In this document: positions 17,265-25,077 of the stretch, piece after piece
How positions within the stretch are numbered: the first letter of the stretch is position 1
How the letters are laid out: every line of letters starts with the position of its first letter
NCBI GenBank assembly: GCA_003220535.1
Contig: QHSU01000062.1
Span: 1 to 64,000 of the forward strand
Reading direction: 5' to 3'
DNA: 64,000 nt
From: Candidatus Rokuibacteriota bacterium
GTDB lineage: Bacteria > Methylomirabilota > Methylomirabilia > Rokubacteriales > CSP1-6
Made by a program: the position numbers and the translations under genes
Notes under the pieces: model-generated
Database searches by the model: none
Told to the model about the DNA's origin: nothing
The model's input: only the letters and a program-made list of their open reading frames with translations

Positions 17265-17600
17265 TCACCCGCGTCGGCGCTTCGCCGACGCGACGTGGTC
17301 CCGTAACGCGGCAAGCCGCTCGTCCCATCGTGCGCCGAGATCGGCCATCCAGGAGACCGCGTCGGTGAGCGGTCGGGGCGAGATCTGGTAGAGCTTCTCG
17401 CGACCGCGCCGCGTGGCGGTGACGAGCCCGGCCTCGGCCAGGGCACTCAGGTGCTTGGTGACGGCCTGTCGCGTCACCGGAAGGTTCGCCGCCAGGCCGG
17501 TCGCGGTCGCCGGGCCTTGCTCGGAGAGCGTGCGGATGACCTGCCGGCGCGTGGCGTCGGCGAGCGCCGTGAAGATCGCCTCGGCGCGGTCTCGCTTCAC
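17265..17600 (-). CDS. ArsR-family winged-helix transcriptional regulator
   Basis: The 111-residue regulator has the winged helix at residues 5-85: IFTALADATRRQVIRTLSEQ, recognition helix PVTRQAVTKHLSALAEAGLV and wing RRGREKLYQIS. No metal-binding Cys cluster of classical ArsR is present. It starts at GTG 17600, overlapping the last 4 bases of the SRPBCC gene, so the two are translationally coupled. ArsR plus SRPBCC (AHSA1) pairs are common and usually autoregulated. The inverted repeats at 18008-18062 upstream of the pair are the likely operator. Confidence 0.88.
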   Translation of the reverse strand: MKRDRAEAIFTALADATRRQVIRTLSEQGPATATGLAANLPVTRQAVTKHLSALAEAGLVTATRRGREKLYQISPRPLTDAVSWMADLGARWDERLAALRDHVASAKRRRG

Positions 17601-17992
17601 GAGCCGATCGTCGCGAGCGCGCGCGGCGTGAAGCGCGCGCGGGGGAGCCCGAGCGCGAACGCCGGTTGCTCCACGACCCGCACCCGCGTGCCCCCGGCGA
17701 CCTCGTCGAGGGTGATCTCCACCCGGGTCGAGGGAAGGGTCAGGATCTCACCGCCCGAGGTCCGCTGAAACGGCAACCACCGGAAGGCGAGCCGGCGCGC
17801 CGGCTCGACCTCCTCGACCACGACGTGCCGTTCCATGCCGTCGGGCCAGCGGAAGACGCCGTGCCCGCCGGGACGCACGTCGAGCTCCGCGGCGGCCCCG
17901 AACCAGCTGGAGACCTCATCGGACCGGGTCACCGCTGGCCAGACCTCGTCGGGCGGCGCCGGGATGGTGACTTCGCGCTCGACTCTGTCCAT
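17597..17992 (-). CDS. SRPBCC (AHSA1/START-like) domain protein
   Basis: The 131-residue protein has the helix-grip fold of polyketide cyclase/AHSA1 proteins: [18 protein letters not shown] at the start, then DEVSSWF and [10 protein letters not shown] strands, ending [13 protein letters not shown]. It probably binds a hydrophobic ligand. ATG 17992 is preferred over ATG 18064 because the longer form adds 24 Cys/Arg-rich residues that lie over the operator repeats. It is the first gene of the arsR operon and diverges from clpP. Confidence 0.8.
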   Translation of the reverse strand: MDRVEREVTIPAPPDEVWPAVTRSDEVSSWFGAAAELDVRPGGHGVFRWPDGMERHVVVEEVEPARRLAFRWLPFQRTSGGEILTLPSTRVEITLDEVAGGTRVRVVEQPAFALGLPRARFTPRALATIGS

Positions 17993-18007
17993 GCTCGCCC
18001 CCGACCC

Positions 18008-18062
18008 ATGCGCAACTCGACAGTTGCGCATGGCCATGCTACAGTCGCAACCATGCAGTTGC
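18008..18062. promoter_or_regulatory. Paired inverted repeats, probable ArsR operator
   Basis: ATGCGCAACT (18008-18017) is matched by AGTTGCGCAT (18022-18031) around 4 bases. A second, shorter palindrome GCAAC (18047-18051) / GTTGC (18058-18062) follows. Both share the GCAAC/GTTGC core and lie in the roughly 90-base gap between the divergent SRPBCC-arsR and clpP genes, so binding could repress both directions. Confidence 0.65.
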
Positions 18063-18084
18063 ACTATACCAGCCAGAGGCGCCC

Positions 18085-18744
18085 ATGAGCCTGATTCCGT
18101 ACGTCGTGGAGGAGACGCCGCGCGGCGAGCGCGCGTACGACATCTACTCGCGGCTGCTCCGGGACCGCATCATCTTCCTCGGATCGGCGATCGACGCCGC
18201 CGTCGCCAATCTCGTCACCGCGCAGCTCTTGTTCCTCGAGGCGGAGGATCCCCAGCGCGACGTCGAGCTCTACATCAACTCCCCGGGCGGCGAGACGTCC
18301 GCCGGCCTGGCGATCTACGACACCGTGCAGTACGTCCGGCCCGACGTCAGGACGCTGTGCGTCGGCCTGGCCGCGTCCGCGGCCGCCGTTCTGCTGGCGG
18401 CGGGCGCGCCGGGCAAGCGGTACGCGCTGCCCAACGCCAGGATCATGATCCACCAGCCGTGGGGCCAGATCGGCCGCGGCCACGCCGTCGACCTCGGGAT
18501 CCAGGCGAAAGAATTCTTGAGGACGCGACGGCTCATGGAGGAAATCCTCGCGAAGCACACGGGCCAGGCGGTCGACCGGGTCCACCAGGACACGGACCGC
18601 GACTACTACATGGACCCGGAGGAGGCCCGGGCGTACGGGATGATCGACGGCGTCTGCGCGCACCGGTCCGTGGTGCTCAGCACGCCGCCGGTCGCCGCTA
18701 TCGCTTCGGAGTCGGCACGGGAATACCCGGAATCTTCACGTTGA
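18085..18744 (+). CDS. ClpP-family serine protease, divergent paralogue
   Basis: The 219-residue ATP-dependent Clp protease proteolytic subunit homologue has the order of Clp[18 protein letters not shown] (residues 64-80), nucleophile Ser98 in [14 protein letters not shown], His123 in [10 protein letters not shown] and the Asp in DTDRDYYM. The usual nucleophile context is GQAASMGA, so the residues just after Ser are altered, as in accessory ClpP paralogues. The C-terminus runs about 45 residues past the domain and its last 47 bases overlap the convergent SMP-30 gene. No clpX or tig gene is adjacent, so this is unlikely to be the housekeeping copy. Confidence 0.85.
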   Translation: MSLIPYVVEETPRGERAYDIYSRLLRDRIIFLGSAIDAAVANLVTAQLLFLEAEDPQRDVELYINSPGGETSAGLAIYDTVQYVRPDVRTLCVGLAASAAAVLLAAGAPGKRYALPNARIMIHQPWGQIGRGHAVDLGIQAKEFLRTRRLMEEILAKHTGQAVDRVHQDTDRDYYMDPEEARAYGMIDGVCAHRSVVLSTPPVAAIASESAREYPESSR

Positions 18745-19612
18745 CCGAGCCCAGGTGGTTGCGGCTGGTGAAGTAGAGGGTCTTCCAGTCGTCGCCGCCG
18801 AAGGCGATGTTGGTGGTGGCGGGCGCCCCGTGGACGATGCGGCCGAGCTTCTTGCCACGCGGATCGACGACCCAGATGCCTCCGGCGCCGCCGCAATAGA
18901 CGTTGCCTTCCACGTCGACCTTCATTCCGTCGGGGACGCCGGGCTCGTCGCCCCCGAGGTCGGCGAAGACGCGGTCGGTCTGTTTCGCGAGGGTGCCGTT
19001 GGGCAGAAGGTCGAACGCCCGAATGTGCTTGCGCCGCGTGTCGTTGATGTAGAGCACCGTCTCGTCCGGGGAAAAAGCGAGGCCGTTGGGCAACACGAAG
19101 TCGCCGATGAGCAGACTCAGCGTGCCCAGATCGGGTGTGACGCGGTACACACCGGCAAAGGTCAAGTCCCACTGCTCGGGTGCCAGGGGACTGGTCCAGG
19201 GGTCGGTGAAGTAGATGCAGCCATCGGACTTGACCACCACGTCATTGGGACGGTTGAGCCGCCGCCCCTGGAAGCTGTTCGCGATCACCGTGAGGCTGCC
19301 GTCGAGCTCTTGGCGCGTGACGCGCCGGCTGTCGTGCTCGCAGGCGATCAACCGGCCCTGGAGATCTCTGGTCAATCCATTGGCCCGGTTCGTCGGCTCC
19401 TGGAACACGGACACGACCTGGTCGGGGACGTACTTCATGCGCTTGTTGTTGTGGATGTCGCTGAACAGCAGATAACGGCCTTCCTTCCACCAGAGCGGTC
19501 CTTCGGCCGGCCCCTGGGGCCCGCCGAATCCATCGGCCAGATGGCGAATCGGTTCGGACGTCGCGATGATCTTTTCCAGCTCCGGAGCGAATTGCTCGAT
19601 CCCCGTATTCAT
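18698..19612 (-). CDS. SMP-30/gluconolactonase-like beta-propeller
   Basis: The 304-residue six-bladed propeller lactonase has the metal-site Glu in GPAEGPLWW (about residue 37), NRPNDVVV with the conserved Asn/Asp (about residues 122-129), and [18 protein letters not shown]. These enzymes hydrolyse sugar lactones or related esters with a divalent metal. No signal peptide is seen from ATG 19612. The 3' end overlaps clpP tail-to-tail. Confidence 0.85.
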   Translation of the reverse strand: MNTGIEQFAPELEKIIATSEPIRHLADGFGGPQGPAEGPLWWKEGRYLLFSDIHNNKRMKYVPDQVVSVFQEPTNRANGLTRDLQGRLIACEHDSRRVTRQELDGSLTVIANSFQGRRLNRPNDVVVKSDGCIYFTDPWTSPLAPEQWDLTFAGVYRVTPDLGTLSLLIGDFVLPNGLAFSPDETVLYINDTRRKHIRAFDLLPNGTLAKQTDRVFADLGGDEPGVPDGMKVDVEGNVYCGGAGGIWVVDPRGKKLGRIVHGAPATTNIAFGGDDWKTLYFTSRNHLGSVNVKIPGIPVPTPKR

Positions 19613-19658
19613 GATGACCCCTTCCGCGCGCTCAGCGCTCGTGCCCGGATGCAGTCTC

Positions 19659-20900
19659 CTATGACTCATACCACTTCCGCTTGAGTGTCACCGTTGAACT
19701 ATTGGGCCCCGCGCTGTTGGCCTCGACGTAGACCACCTGGCCCGGATGACGCAGCGGCTTGTCGGTGAGGCGGTCGCGGAGCCAGTCGCACATCGCTGCA
19801 TGCAGAGGGGCGGCCCAGTTGTTCGTCCCGCTGTCGCCCCCACCGATGGATGGCATGTGGTGCTGGTCGGCGAAGACCCAGAGCTCGCCCGGCGCCTTCA
19901 ACTGGTCGAACGCCCGGTACACCTCGTCGAGCGGGCCACGCGGGTCGTATTCCCCGACCGCGAGCAGCGCGGGACAGGCGATCTTGTCCATGTAGCCCTC
20001 GAGTGTCATCGCGTCCATCACGGCGTCGAGCTCCGCTTCGGTCTTCGACTGGGTGAGGTACGCGAACAACTGTTTCCAGCGGGGCGACTCCAGATCCATG
20101 AGGAAGTACTTCTCGGCGCAGGATACGGCGGGCGCCGCGATCGCTCGAATGCGCCGATCCCGTGCCGCGAACCGCAGTCCCCAGAATGACCCGAGGCTGA
20201 TGCTGTAGACGCCGATCCGCTTTGCATCGATCTCGGACCGCTGGACGAGATGGTCCAACGCCGCGCTGGCCGCGTCCTCGAAGTTGTCCGCGGTCAGGCG
20301 GATGCTCCGCAGGTTGCTCTCCGCGTGCCCCGGACCGTCGAACGAGAAGACGTGCATCCCTCGCTGATGGGCCGCGTTGAAGAACGGATGCGGCCAGGCT
20401 TCCTTGAGGGTGTCGCAACCCGGGATATAGAAGACCAACGGCGCCGCGGCGCGACCGGGGCAGAGATGCAGATTGCCGGAGACGAGCGTCCCGTTCCAGG
20501 GGATGTCGATGTGCTCGATGCGGTAGGGGGCCAGCGCGATCACCTGGTCGTAACAACGGCGAACGCCCGCGTACAGATAGCGCTTTTCGTCGTTGTTCTC
20601 GAAGATGATGTGCTGGGCGCCTGCGTAGAGGACGGTGGCCTGGAAGTACAGGTCGAGCGCCGTCTCCGGGTGGCCGGCGGCCGCCTCGGCCTTCGCCAGC
20701 GCTTCCAGTCTTCGCGCCTGCAACCCGAGGTGCTTGCTGATCATGTCGTGGCTGCGCACGCTTCGCGGCAGACGACCTCGACCCTCGCCCTGGAAATGGA
20801 AGACTTTCCCGGTCTCCTGGATCAGATAGTCCAGCATCCATTGCTGACTATCCCGCGCGAGCGGCGCTCGGCCGCGAACCGTCGTCTTGGCGCGTGCCAT
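19659..20900 (-). CDS. Alpha/beta hydrolase (2,6-dihydropseudooxynicotine hydrolase-like)
   Basis: The 413-residue esterase-type alpha/beta hydrolase has an N-terminal helical cap domain (residues 1-150). Its core has FSFDGPGHAESN (oxyanion/Gly region), the nucleophile segment GVYSISLGSFWGLRFA (Ser in S-x-S-x-G), Asp in AVGEYDPRGPLDE and His in ADQHHMP. This layout matches DUF1100/dihydropseudooxynicotine hydrolase-type C-C or ester hydrolases. ATG 20900 (MARAKTTVRG) is taken as start; the open frame extends 47 more codons into the intI region but those are low-quality. It abuts the divergent integrase. Confidence 0.8.
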   Translation of the reverse strand: MARAKTTVRGRAPLARDSQQWMLDYLIQETGKVFHFQGEGRGRLPRSVRSHDMISKHLGLQARRLEALAKAEAAAGHPETALDLYFQATVLYAGAQHIIFENNDEKRYLYAGVRRCYDQVIALAPYRIEHIDIPWNGTLVSGNLHLCPGRAAAPLVFYIPGCDTLKEAWPHPFFNAAHQRGMHVFSFDGPGHAESNLRSIRLTADNFEDAASAALDHLVQRSEIDAKRIGVYSISLGSFWGLRFAARDRRIRAIAAPAVSCAEKYFLMDLESPRWKQLFAYLTQSKTEAELDAVMDAMTLEGYMDKIACPALLAVGEYDPRGPLDEVYRAFDQLKAPGELWVFADQHHMPSIGGGDSGTNNWAAPLHAAMCDWLRDRLTDKPLRHPGQVVYVEANSAGPNSSTVTLKRKWYES

Positions 20901-21932
20901 GCGAGTGATCCTCCCCTCAGGCGACACGGTTTGTCGGCGCCCCGCAGCCTCGGCCTTGCTCGCGTCGCAGCGGGAGGATAGCCGTTTCAAGAGGTTTTTG
21001 CAGTCCGTATCGAACCGCCTTCGCCACGGCAGTCGGAGCACCGAGAAATCCTACGTCGGGCGGATCCGTCGCTACATCCTCTTCCACGGCAAGCGCCATC
21101 CCGCCGAGATGGGCGCGCCCGAGGTCACTCGCTTTCTCAGCTCCCTGGCGGTCCAGGGTCGGGTTGCCGCCTCGACCCAGAACCAAGCGCTGAGCGCGCT
21201 CCTGTTTCTCTACCGCCACGTCTTGCATCAGGACCTGCCCTGGCTCGATGACGTCGTCCGGGCCAAGCGACCGAATCGTCTTCCTATCGTCCTGACCCGC
21301 GACGAGGTACGCGCGGTCATCGCCGAGCTGGACGGCACGCCCACCCTTCTCATGGTTCTGGGCTACGCCTGCTCGAGTGCGCCCGCCTGAGAGTCCAGGA
21401 CATCGACTTCGCAACGAGTCAGATCGTCGTCCGCGACGGCAAGGGCGCCAAGGATCGCGTCACTGTCCGGCCAGCAGTGGCCAAGGGGCCCCTCGCCCAG
21501 CACCTGCAGAGAGTAAAGCGGCAGTACGAGGCCGACCTGACACGCGGTGCCGGCTGGGTCGAGTTGCCCTGGGCCTTGGCCCGCAAGTATCCGAACGCCG
21601 GCCGGGAGTGGCCGTGGCAGTGGATCTTTCCGGCCACCCGCTTCTACTTCGACCGCGCCACGGGCCAGCGCCGCCGTCATCACCTGCACGAGACCGTGGT
21701 ACAGCGCGCCGTGACCGAGGCCGTCCGTCGGGCACGCCTCGCTAAGCGGGCCACGCCTCATACCTTCCGCCACTCCTTCGCCACCCATCTGCTCGAAGAT
21801 GGACGCGATATCCGCACGGTACAGGAGCTGTTGGGTCACAACGACGTGAGCACCACGATGATCCACACCCACGTCCTCAACCGGGGTCCGGCCGGTGTCA
21901 CGAGCCCTGCCGACCGCGTCCTCGACTCCTGA
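20899..21932 (+). pseudogene. intI: Integron integrase, inactivated (catalytic Arg lost by deletion, catalytic Tyr replaced by His)
   Basis: The two halves together cover a complete integron integrase. The N-terminal half has the SAM-like core-binding domain with STEKSYVGRIRRYILFHGKR and AASTQNQALSALLFLYRHVL. The C-terminal half has the Lys motif [10 protein letters not shown], the integron-specific insert ([19 protein letters not shown] then WQWIFPA), [15 protein letters not shown] (box II His and Arg) and [20 protein letters not shown]. At 21366-21369 the frame shifts exactly where YGAGLRLLEC is expected: only Y and LLEC remain, implying about 13 bases lost including the box I Arg. The nucleophile position, normally MIYTHVL, is CAC (His). 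The start is uncertain; ATG 20899 overlaps the divergent hydrolase start. Confidence 0.9.
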
Positions 21933-22113
21933 GCCGGTAGGGCGACGCTCGGTGAATATTCCCGGTCGGGGTATCCCGCGACATCAGGAGTCTGCGGTCG
22001 GGCGAAGTATGCGTCGGGTTGGACACGATTTGCATTCAGCCCGATACCCTCAATCGCGCTACGCTGCGAGATGCGCAGCCTCGACGGTGCTACGCAGTTC
22101 TGGGGAATTACAA

Positions 22114-22120
22114 GTTAGCC
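22114..22120 (+). other. Candidate attI crossover point
   Basis: GTTAGCC lies 182 bases past the intI stop and 68 bases before the first cassette gene. It is the same heptamer as the R' box of the first attC (23522-23528). The 255-base stretch 21933-22187 contains no gene, so an attI here fits the inverted layout. A single heptamer is weak evidence. Confidence 0.4.
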
Positions 22121-22187
22121 GACTGGCGAATCTAGGAATGGTCGCCGCTCCAGCGATCGTACCATTCGATGGGAGGGGAGCTCAGCG

Positions 22188-23367
22188 ATGAGAGCTTACA
22201 GACGGCACGGTGTGCTGGTTGTCCTTATCAGTGTCCTCGCTATTGCATCACCGCGGTCGAGCGTGGCCCAACAGCCAATCCAACTTGGCGCCTCGATCTC
22301 GATCACGGGACGAGACGCCATACAGGGAGGGTACGTCCATGAGGGCTACCTGCTCTGCCAGAACCACAGTCAACGGAAAGGGCGGTGTCCTCGGACGGCC
22401 GGTTCAGTTTGCAATCCGCGATGACGGTTCCGACGCGCAAGCCGCCATCCGCATCTACGAGAAGCTGATTACGGAGGACAAGGTCGACGCCATCATGGGG
22501 CCCTACGGCTCGCCGATCACGGACGCCGTCGCCGACGTGGCCGAGAAGCACCGGAAGCTTATGGTGGCGCCGACGGCCGCCACCACCGCCATATGGGGAA
22601 AGGGGCGCCGATACGTGGTCATGGTACCCTCGCCGCTGGAAGCGTCGACCGAGGGCACCATCGACCTCGCCGCTCGCAACGGGCTCAAGACGATCGCGGT
22701 GGTCGGCTCTCTCGCGCGCCCCGCGATCGCCAAGGGCGCGGTGGCGACCGCGAAGAAGAAGGGCCTCGATCTGGTCGTCCACGAGATGTTCGCGATCGGC
22801 ACCACCGACTTCTCCCCCATTCTCAGCAAGGTCAAGGCTGCCAGACCCGATGTCCTGGTCGCGGGGGTTCCGCCGAGCGACGCCATTACGTTGACGCGCC
22901 AGATGCGGGAGCTCGACGTCAACGTCAAGATGTACGGCGCGACGCCGGGCGGCAGCTTGCCGGACTTCTACAAGGCACTCGGGAAGACGGCCGAGTTCGT
23001 CTACGCCGGCTCCTACTGGGAGCCGGGCCTTCCGTATCCCGGCAACCAGGAGTTCGTCGCCGTGTATCAAAGGGAGTTCAGCCGCCCGGCGTCCTTTTAC
23101 TCGGCCGCGGCGTACGCGGGGTGTGAACTGCTCCTCGACGCCGTGAGGCGCGCCGGCAGCCTCGACTCCGACACGGTGCGGCAAGAAATGCTGAAGACTA
23201 AGACGAAGACCCTGTTCGGTGATTTCGCGGTCGACGAGCGCGGCTTCCAGGTCGGTCACAAGGCGGTGACGATCCAATGGCAGGGCGGCACCCCGGTGGT
23301 GGTGTGGCCCGATGAGGCGGCAACCGCGAAGCTGAGATTCCCGACCCCGCCATGGAGCGGGCGGTAG
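22188..23367 (+). pseudogene. ABC branched-chain amino acid-type binding protein (LivK-like), frameshifted; first cassette
   Basis: The first frame (from ATG 22188) gives a signal peptide and the family opening QQPIQLGASISITGRDA. After CQNH at about 22368 the reading frame shifts by one (consistent with one extra base) and the second frame continues VNGKGGVLGRPVQFAIRDDG to a normal end at 23367. Later motifs are AIMGPYGSPITDAVADVAEK and the ligand-cleft region GTTDFSPILSKVKAARPDVL. An intact product would be a periplasmic type I binding protein of about 390 residues. It is the first gene after intI and is closed by attC1. Confidence 0.8.
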
Positions 23368-23456
23368 GAATTGTGGTGGGGATACGCGTCTCATCTAGGT
23401 TCATTGGTGTGGTTCCGGATGCAGGGCCACCGCTGACTCTGACAAGCTGAACGGTC

Positions 23457-23528
23457 GGCTAACAACCGGCTGGAGCGGGCCGCTCGCTCGCATGCGCTCG
23501 CGGCGGCCGCTGAGCCGCGGCGTTAGCC
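23457..23528 (+). repeat. attC1
   Basis: The R'' box GGCTAAC and R' box GTTAGCC are exact complements at the ends of a 72-bp imperfect palindrome. The inner arms pair through GGCTGGAGCGG and CCGCTGAGCC, with a GCTCGCATGCGCTCGC-like loop. It closes the LivK-like cassette. Confidence 0.88.
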
Positions 23529-23547
23529 GTCATGAAAGGAGAGCGTG

Positions 23548-24096
23548 ATGATGACTGGCATCTCTCTTCGCCGCTCACCGCTGCGGGCAACAGCGAGCGT
23601 GCTTGCGACGGTGTTGGTGTGCTCCTGCGCCCTTGCGCCAGGTGCCGATTCGTCGCTGAGTGCGGTTAAAGGAAGAATCGAAGGTGTGTATTCCCTTGAG
23701 GAGTGGCATCTTGGAGCTGAGGCTGTTCGGGCACCGCGGGTTGATGGCCGCTTTATGCTCAAAGACGGCGCGGTGATCACCATCCTCCACAACAGAGTGC
23801 AGGAAACCAGCCAAATGACCGTCGCTTCGTATGGCAGCTATTTACTTGACGCGACCCGCTTTTCCTACCGCTACGATGACACGTCAGTGTTTGTCCAGAC
23901 AGGTGCCGGAATCACTGTTTCGCGCAAGCTGCCTTGGGACGGGATGCGCGCCTTTGCGGTGCTCAGTGAGGGGAGTTCTGTTCGCCTTCGGTCGGACAAT
24001 GGACTACAGGAATTCCTGTTCACTCCTGAGGTGCTTACCTACTCTGAGAACGGGAAGCTGCAGCGAGTTTGGCGACGGATTGCTGAGAGAAAGTAG
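23548..24096 (+). CDS. Hypothetical exported protein (cassette)
   Basis: The 182-residue product has a signal sequence with a lipobox-like VLVCSCALAPG near residue 30, followed by a small beta-rich domain (VDGRFMLKDGAVITILHNR, then SYGSYLLDATRFSYRYDD). The arrangement resembles lipocalin-like domain proteins that scan as small barrels, but no specific family is recognised. ATG 23548 is 20 bases after attC1 with AAAGGAGAG between. It is a stand-alone cassette closed by attC2, and its base composition is somewhat lower in GC than the flanking host genes. Confidence 0.65.
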   Translation: MMTGISLRRSPLRATASVLATVLVCSCALAPGADSSLSAVKGRIEGVYSLEEWHLGAEAVRAPRVDGRFMLKDGAVITILHNRVQETSQMTVASYGSYLLDATRFSYRYDDTSVFVQTGAGITVSRKLPWDGMRAFAVLSEGSSVRLRSDNGLQEFLFTPEVLTYSENGKLQRVWRRIAERK

Positions 24097-24117
24097 AGCT
24101 AGCACTTTGCGGTCGAC

Positions 24118-24195
24118 GGCTAACCCTTCGCTACAGCCGACCTGCTACGGCTGGCTGCGCCAGCCTTCGCAGGCGGCTGAGCTCAAACGTTCGGC
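24118..24195 (+). repeat. attC2
   Basis: GGCTAAC at 24118 and GTTCGGC at 24189 bound a 78-bp site with pairing arms around CAGCCGACCTGC and GCAGGCGGCTG and an inner GGCTGGCTGCGCCAGCC hairpin. The outer boxes differ from each other, which fits R' carrying bases from the next cassette. Confidence 0.8.
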
Positions 24196-24222
24196 GACTT
24201 GACAACAGCCTGGGAGAGAGAC

Positions 24223-25077
24223 ATGGAGACCCCAGCGCTTTCCGAGCAGTTCAAGATGCTTCTCGAGCGCGGCGCGCAAGAGCTGTTCGAGGATAATCAC
24301 CACCGGATGGCGTGTGCTGACTTGTTTACGTCACGACATACGATCGCGGATGATGATCTGCGGCGCTTTTTCCTCGGCCTCCAGCACGGAACCGTCACAC
24401 TCGTACGCGGTGCGCGATTCAATACTCTCGACCGGCCCGTGGCGGTCGGTCGGTGGGGGCTCCTCTCACGGGAAAAGGGCGGCTGTCGATATAACGCCGA
24501 GTATCTGCCACAAATTGCTGCATACGTTGAAGCCATTCAGGAACTTGGCTATCCGAGCGAGCGGGTCTTCTTCGAACTCCCTCACGTGGCACTGAAGCTC
24601 GACCTGGCCGTGGTCGGCGATGACGGGGCGATCGTCGTCCTGGGTGAAGCCAAGCGCGCTGTCTTGATGCTGGACGCAGTCCTCGAGGAAATCCAGGACC
24701 GGTACAGCACGGTGGATCCAGGGGAAGAGGGCCGAAACGAGGCTCGCCAACTTGCTTGGCGACTGTGGCGGACACGAGCACCGTATCTGTGGTTCATAGC
24801 TCCGGCCGCGCGGCGCGCGTATCGTGTGCGTTACGCGCCGTTGGCGTTCGAGCCTCTCCCGGCGCTTCCGCGTGCAACAGACATCGGGCTTGCTCACGCC
24901 CTCGCGCGGCGTCTTCCCGTCCCAATCCTCCGCGGACGTCAATCGCCGAACCACGCAGTTCAGCAGCCGAGGCTCGCGATGCTCGCCTCGGCTGCTGACC
25001 GCGAGCGTTCGGCGGCAGAGGCCGTATCATCCCTTGAACAGCTGAACAGACAGTCTTTGGAGGGAGGAAGACAATGA
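24223..25077 (+). CDS. PD-(D/E)XK-like hypothetical protein reading through its attC
   Basis: The 284-residue product is unrecognised as a whole. Residues about 115-150 read PSERVFFELPHVALKLDLAV, then VVGDDGAIVVLGEAKRAV: a Glu, an Asp and an E-x-K in the spacing of the PD-(D/E)XK nuclease core. The real domain probably ends near residue 240 (RRLPVPILRG). The frame then runs through attC3 (encoding SPNHAVQQPRLAMLASAADR) and stops at 25077, overlapping the next cassette's ATG. I take ATG 24223 (GGGAGAGAG upstream). A nuclease role is an inference from the motif only. Confidence 0.6.
   Translation: METPALSEQFKMLLERGAQELFEDNHHRMACADLFTSRHTIADDDLRRFFLGLQHGTVTLVRGARFNTLDRPVAVGRWGLLSREKGGCRYNAEYLPQIAAYVEAIQELGYPSERVFFELPHVALKLDLAVVGDDGAIVVLGEAKRAVLMLDAVLEEIQDRYSTVDPGEEGRNEARQLAWRLWRTRAPYLWFIAPAARRAYRVRYAPLAFEPLPALPRATDIGLAHALARRLPVPILRGRQSPNHAVQQPRLAMLASAADRERSAAEAVSSLEQLNRQSLEGGRQ
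24945..25013 (+). repeat. attC3, embedded in coding sequence
   Basis: GCCGAAC at 24945 and GTTCGGC at 25007 are exact complements. The arms CAGCAGCCGAGG and CCTCGGCTGCTG pair almost perfectly around GCTCGCGATGCTCG. The site lies inside the preceding open frame rather than after its stop. Confidence 0.88.
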
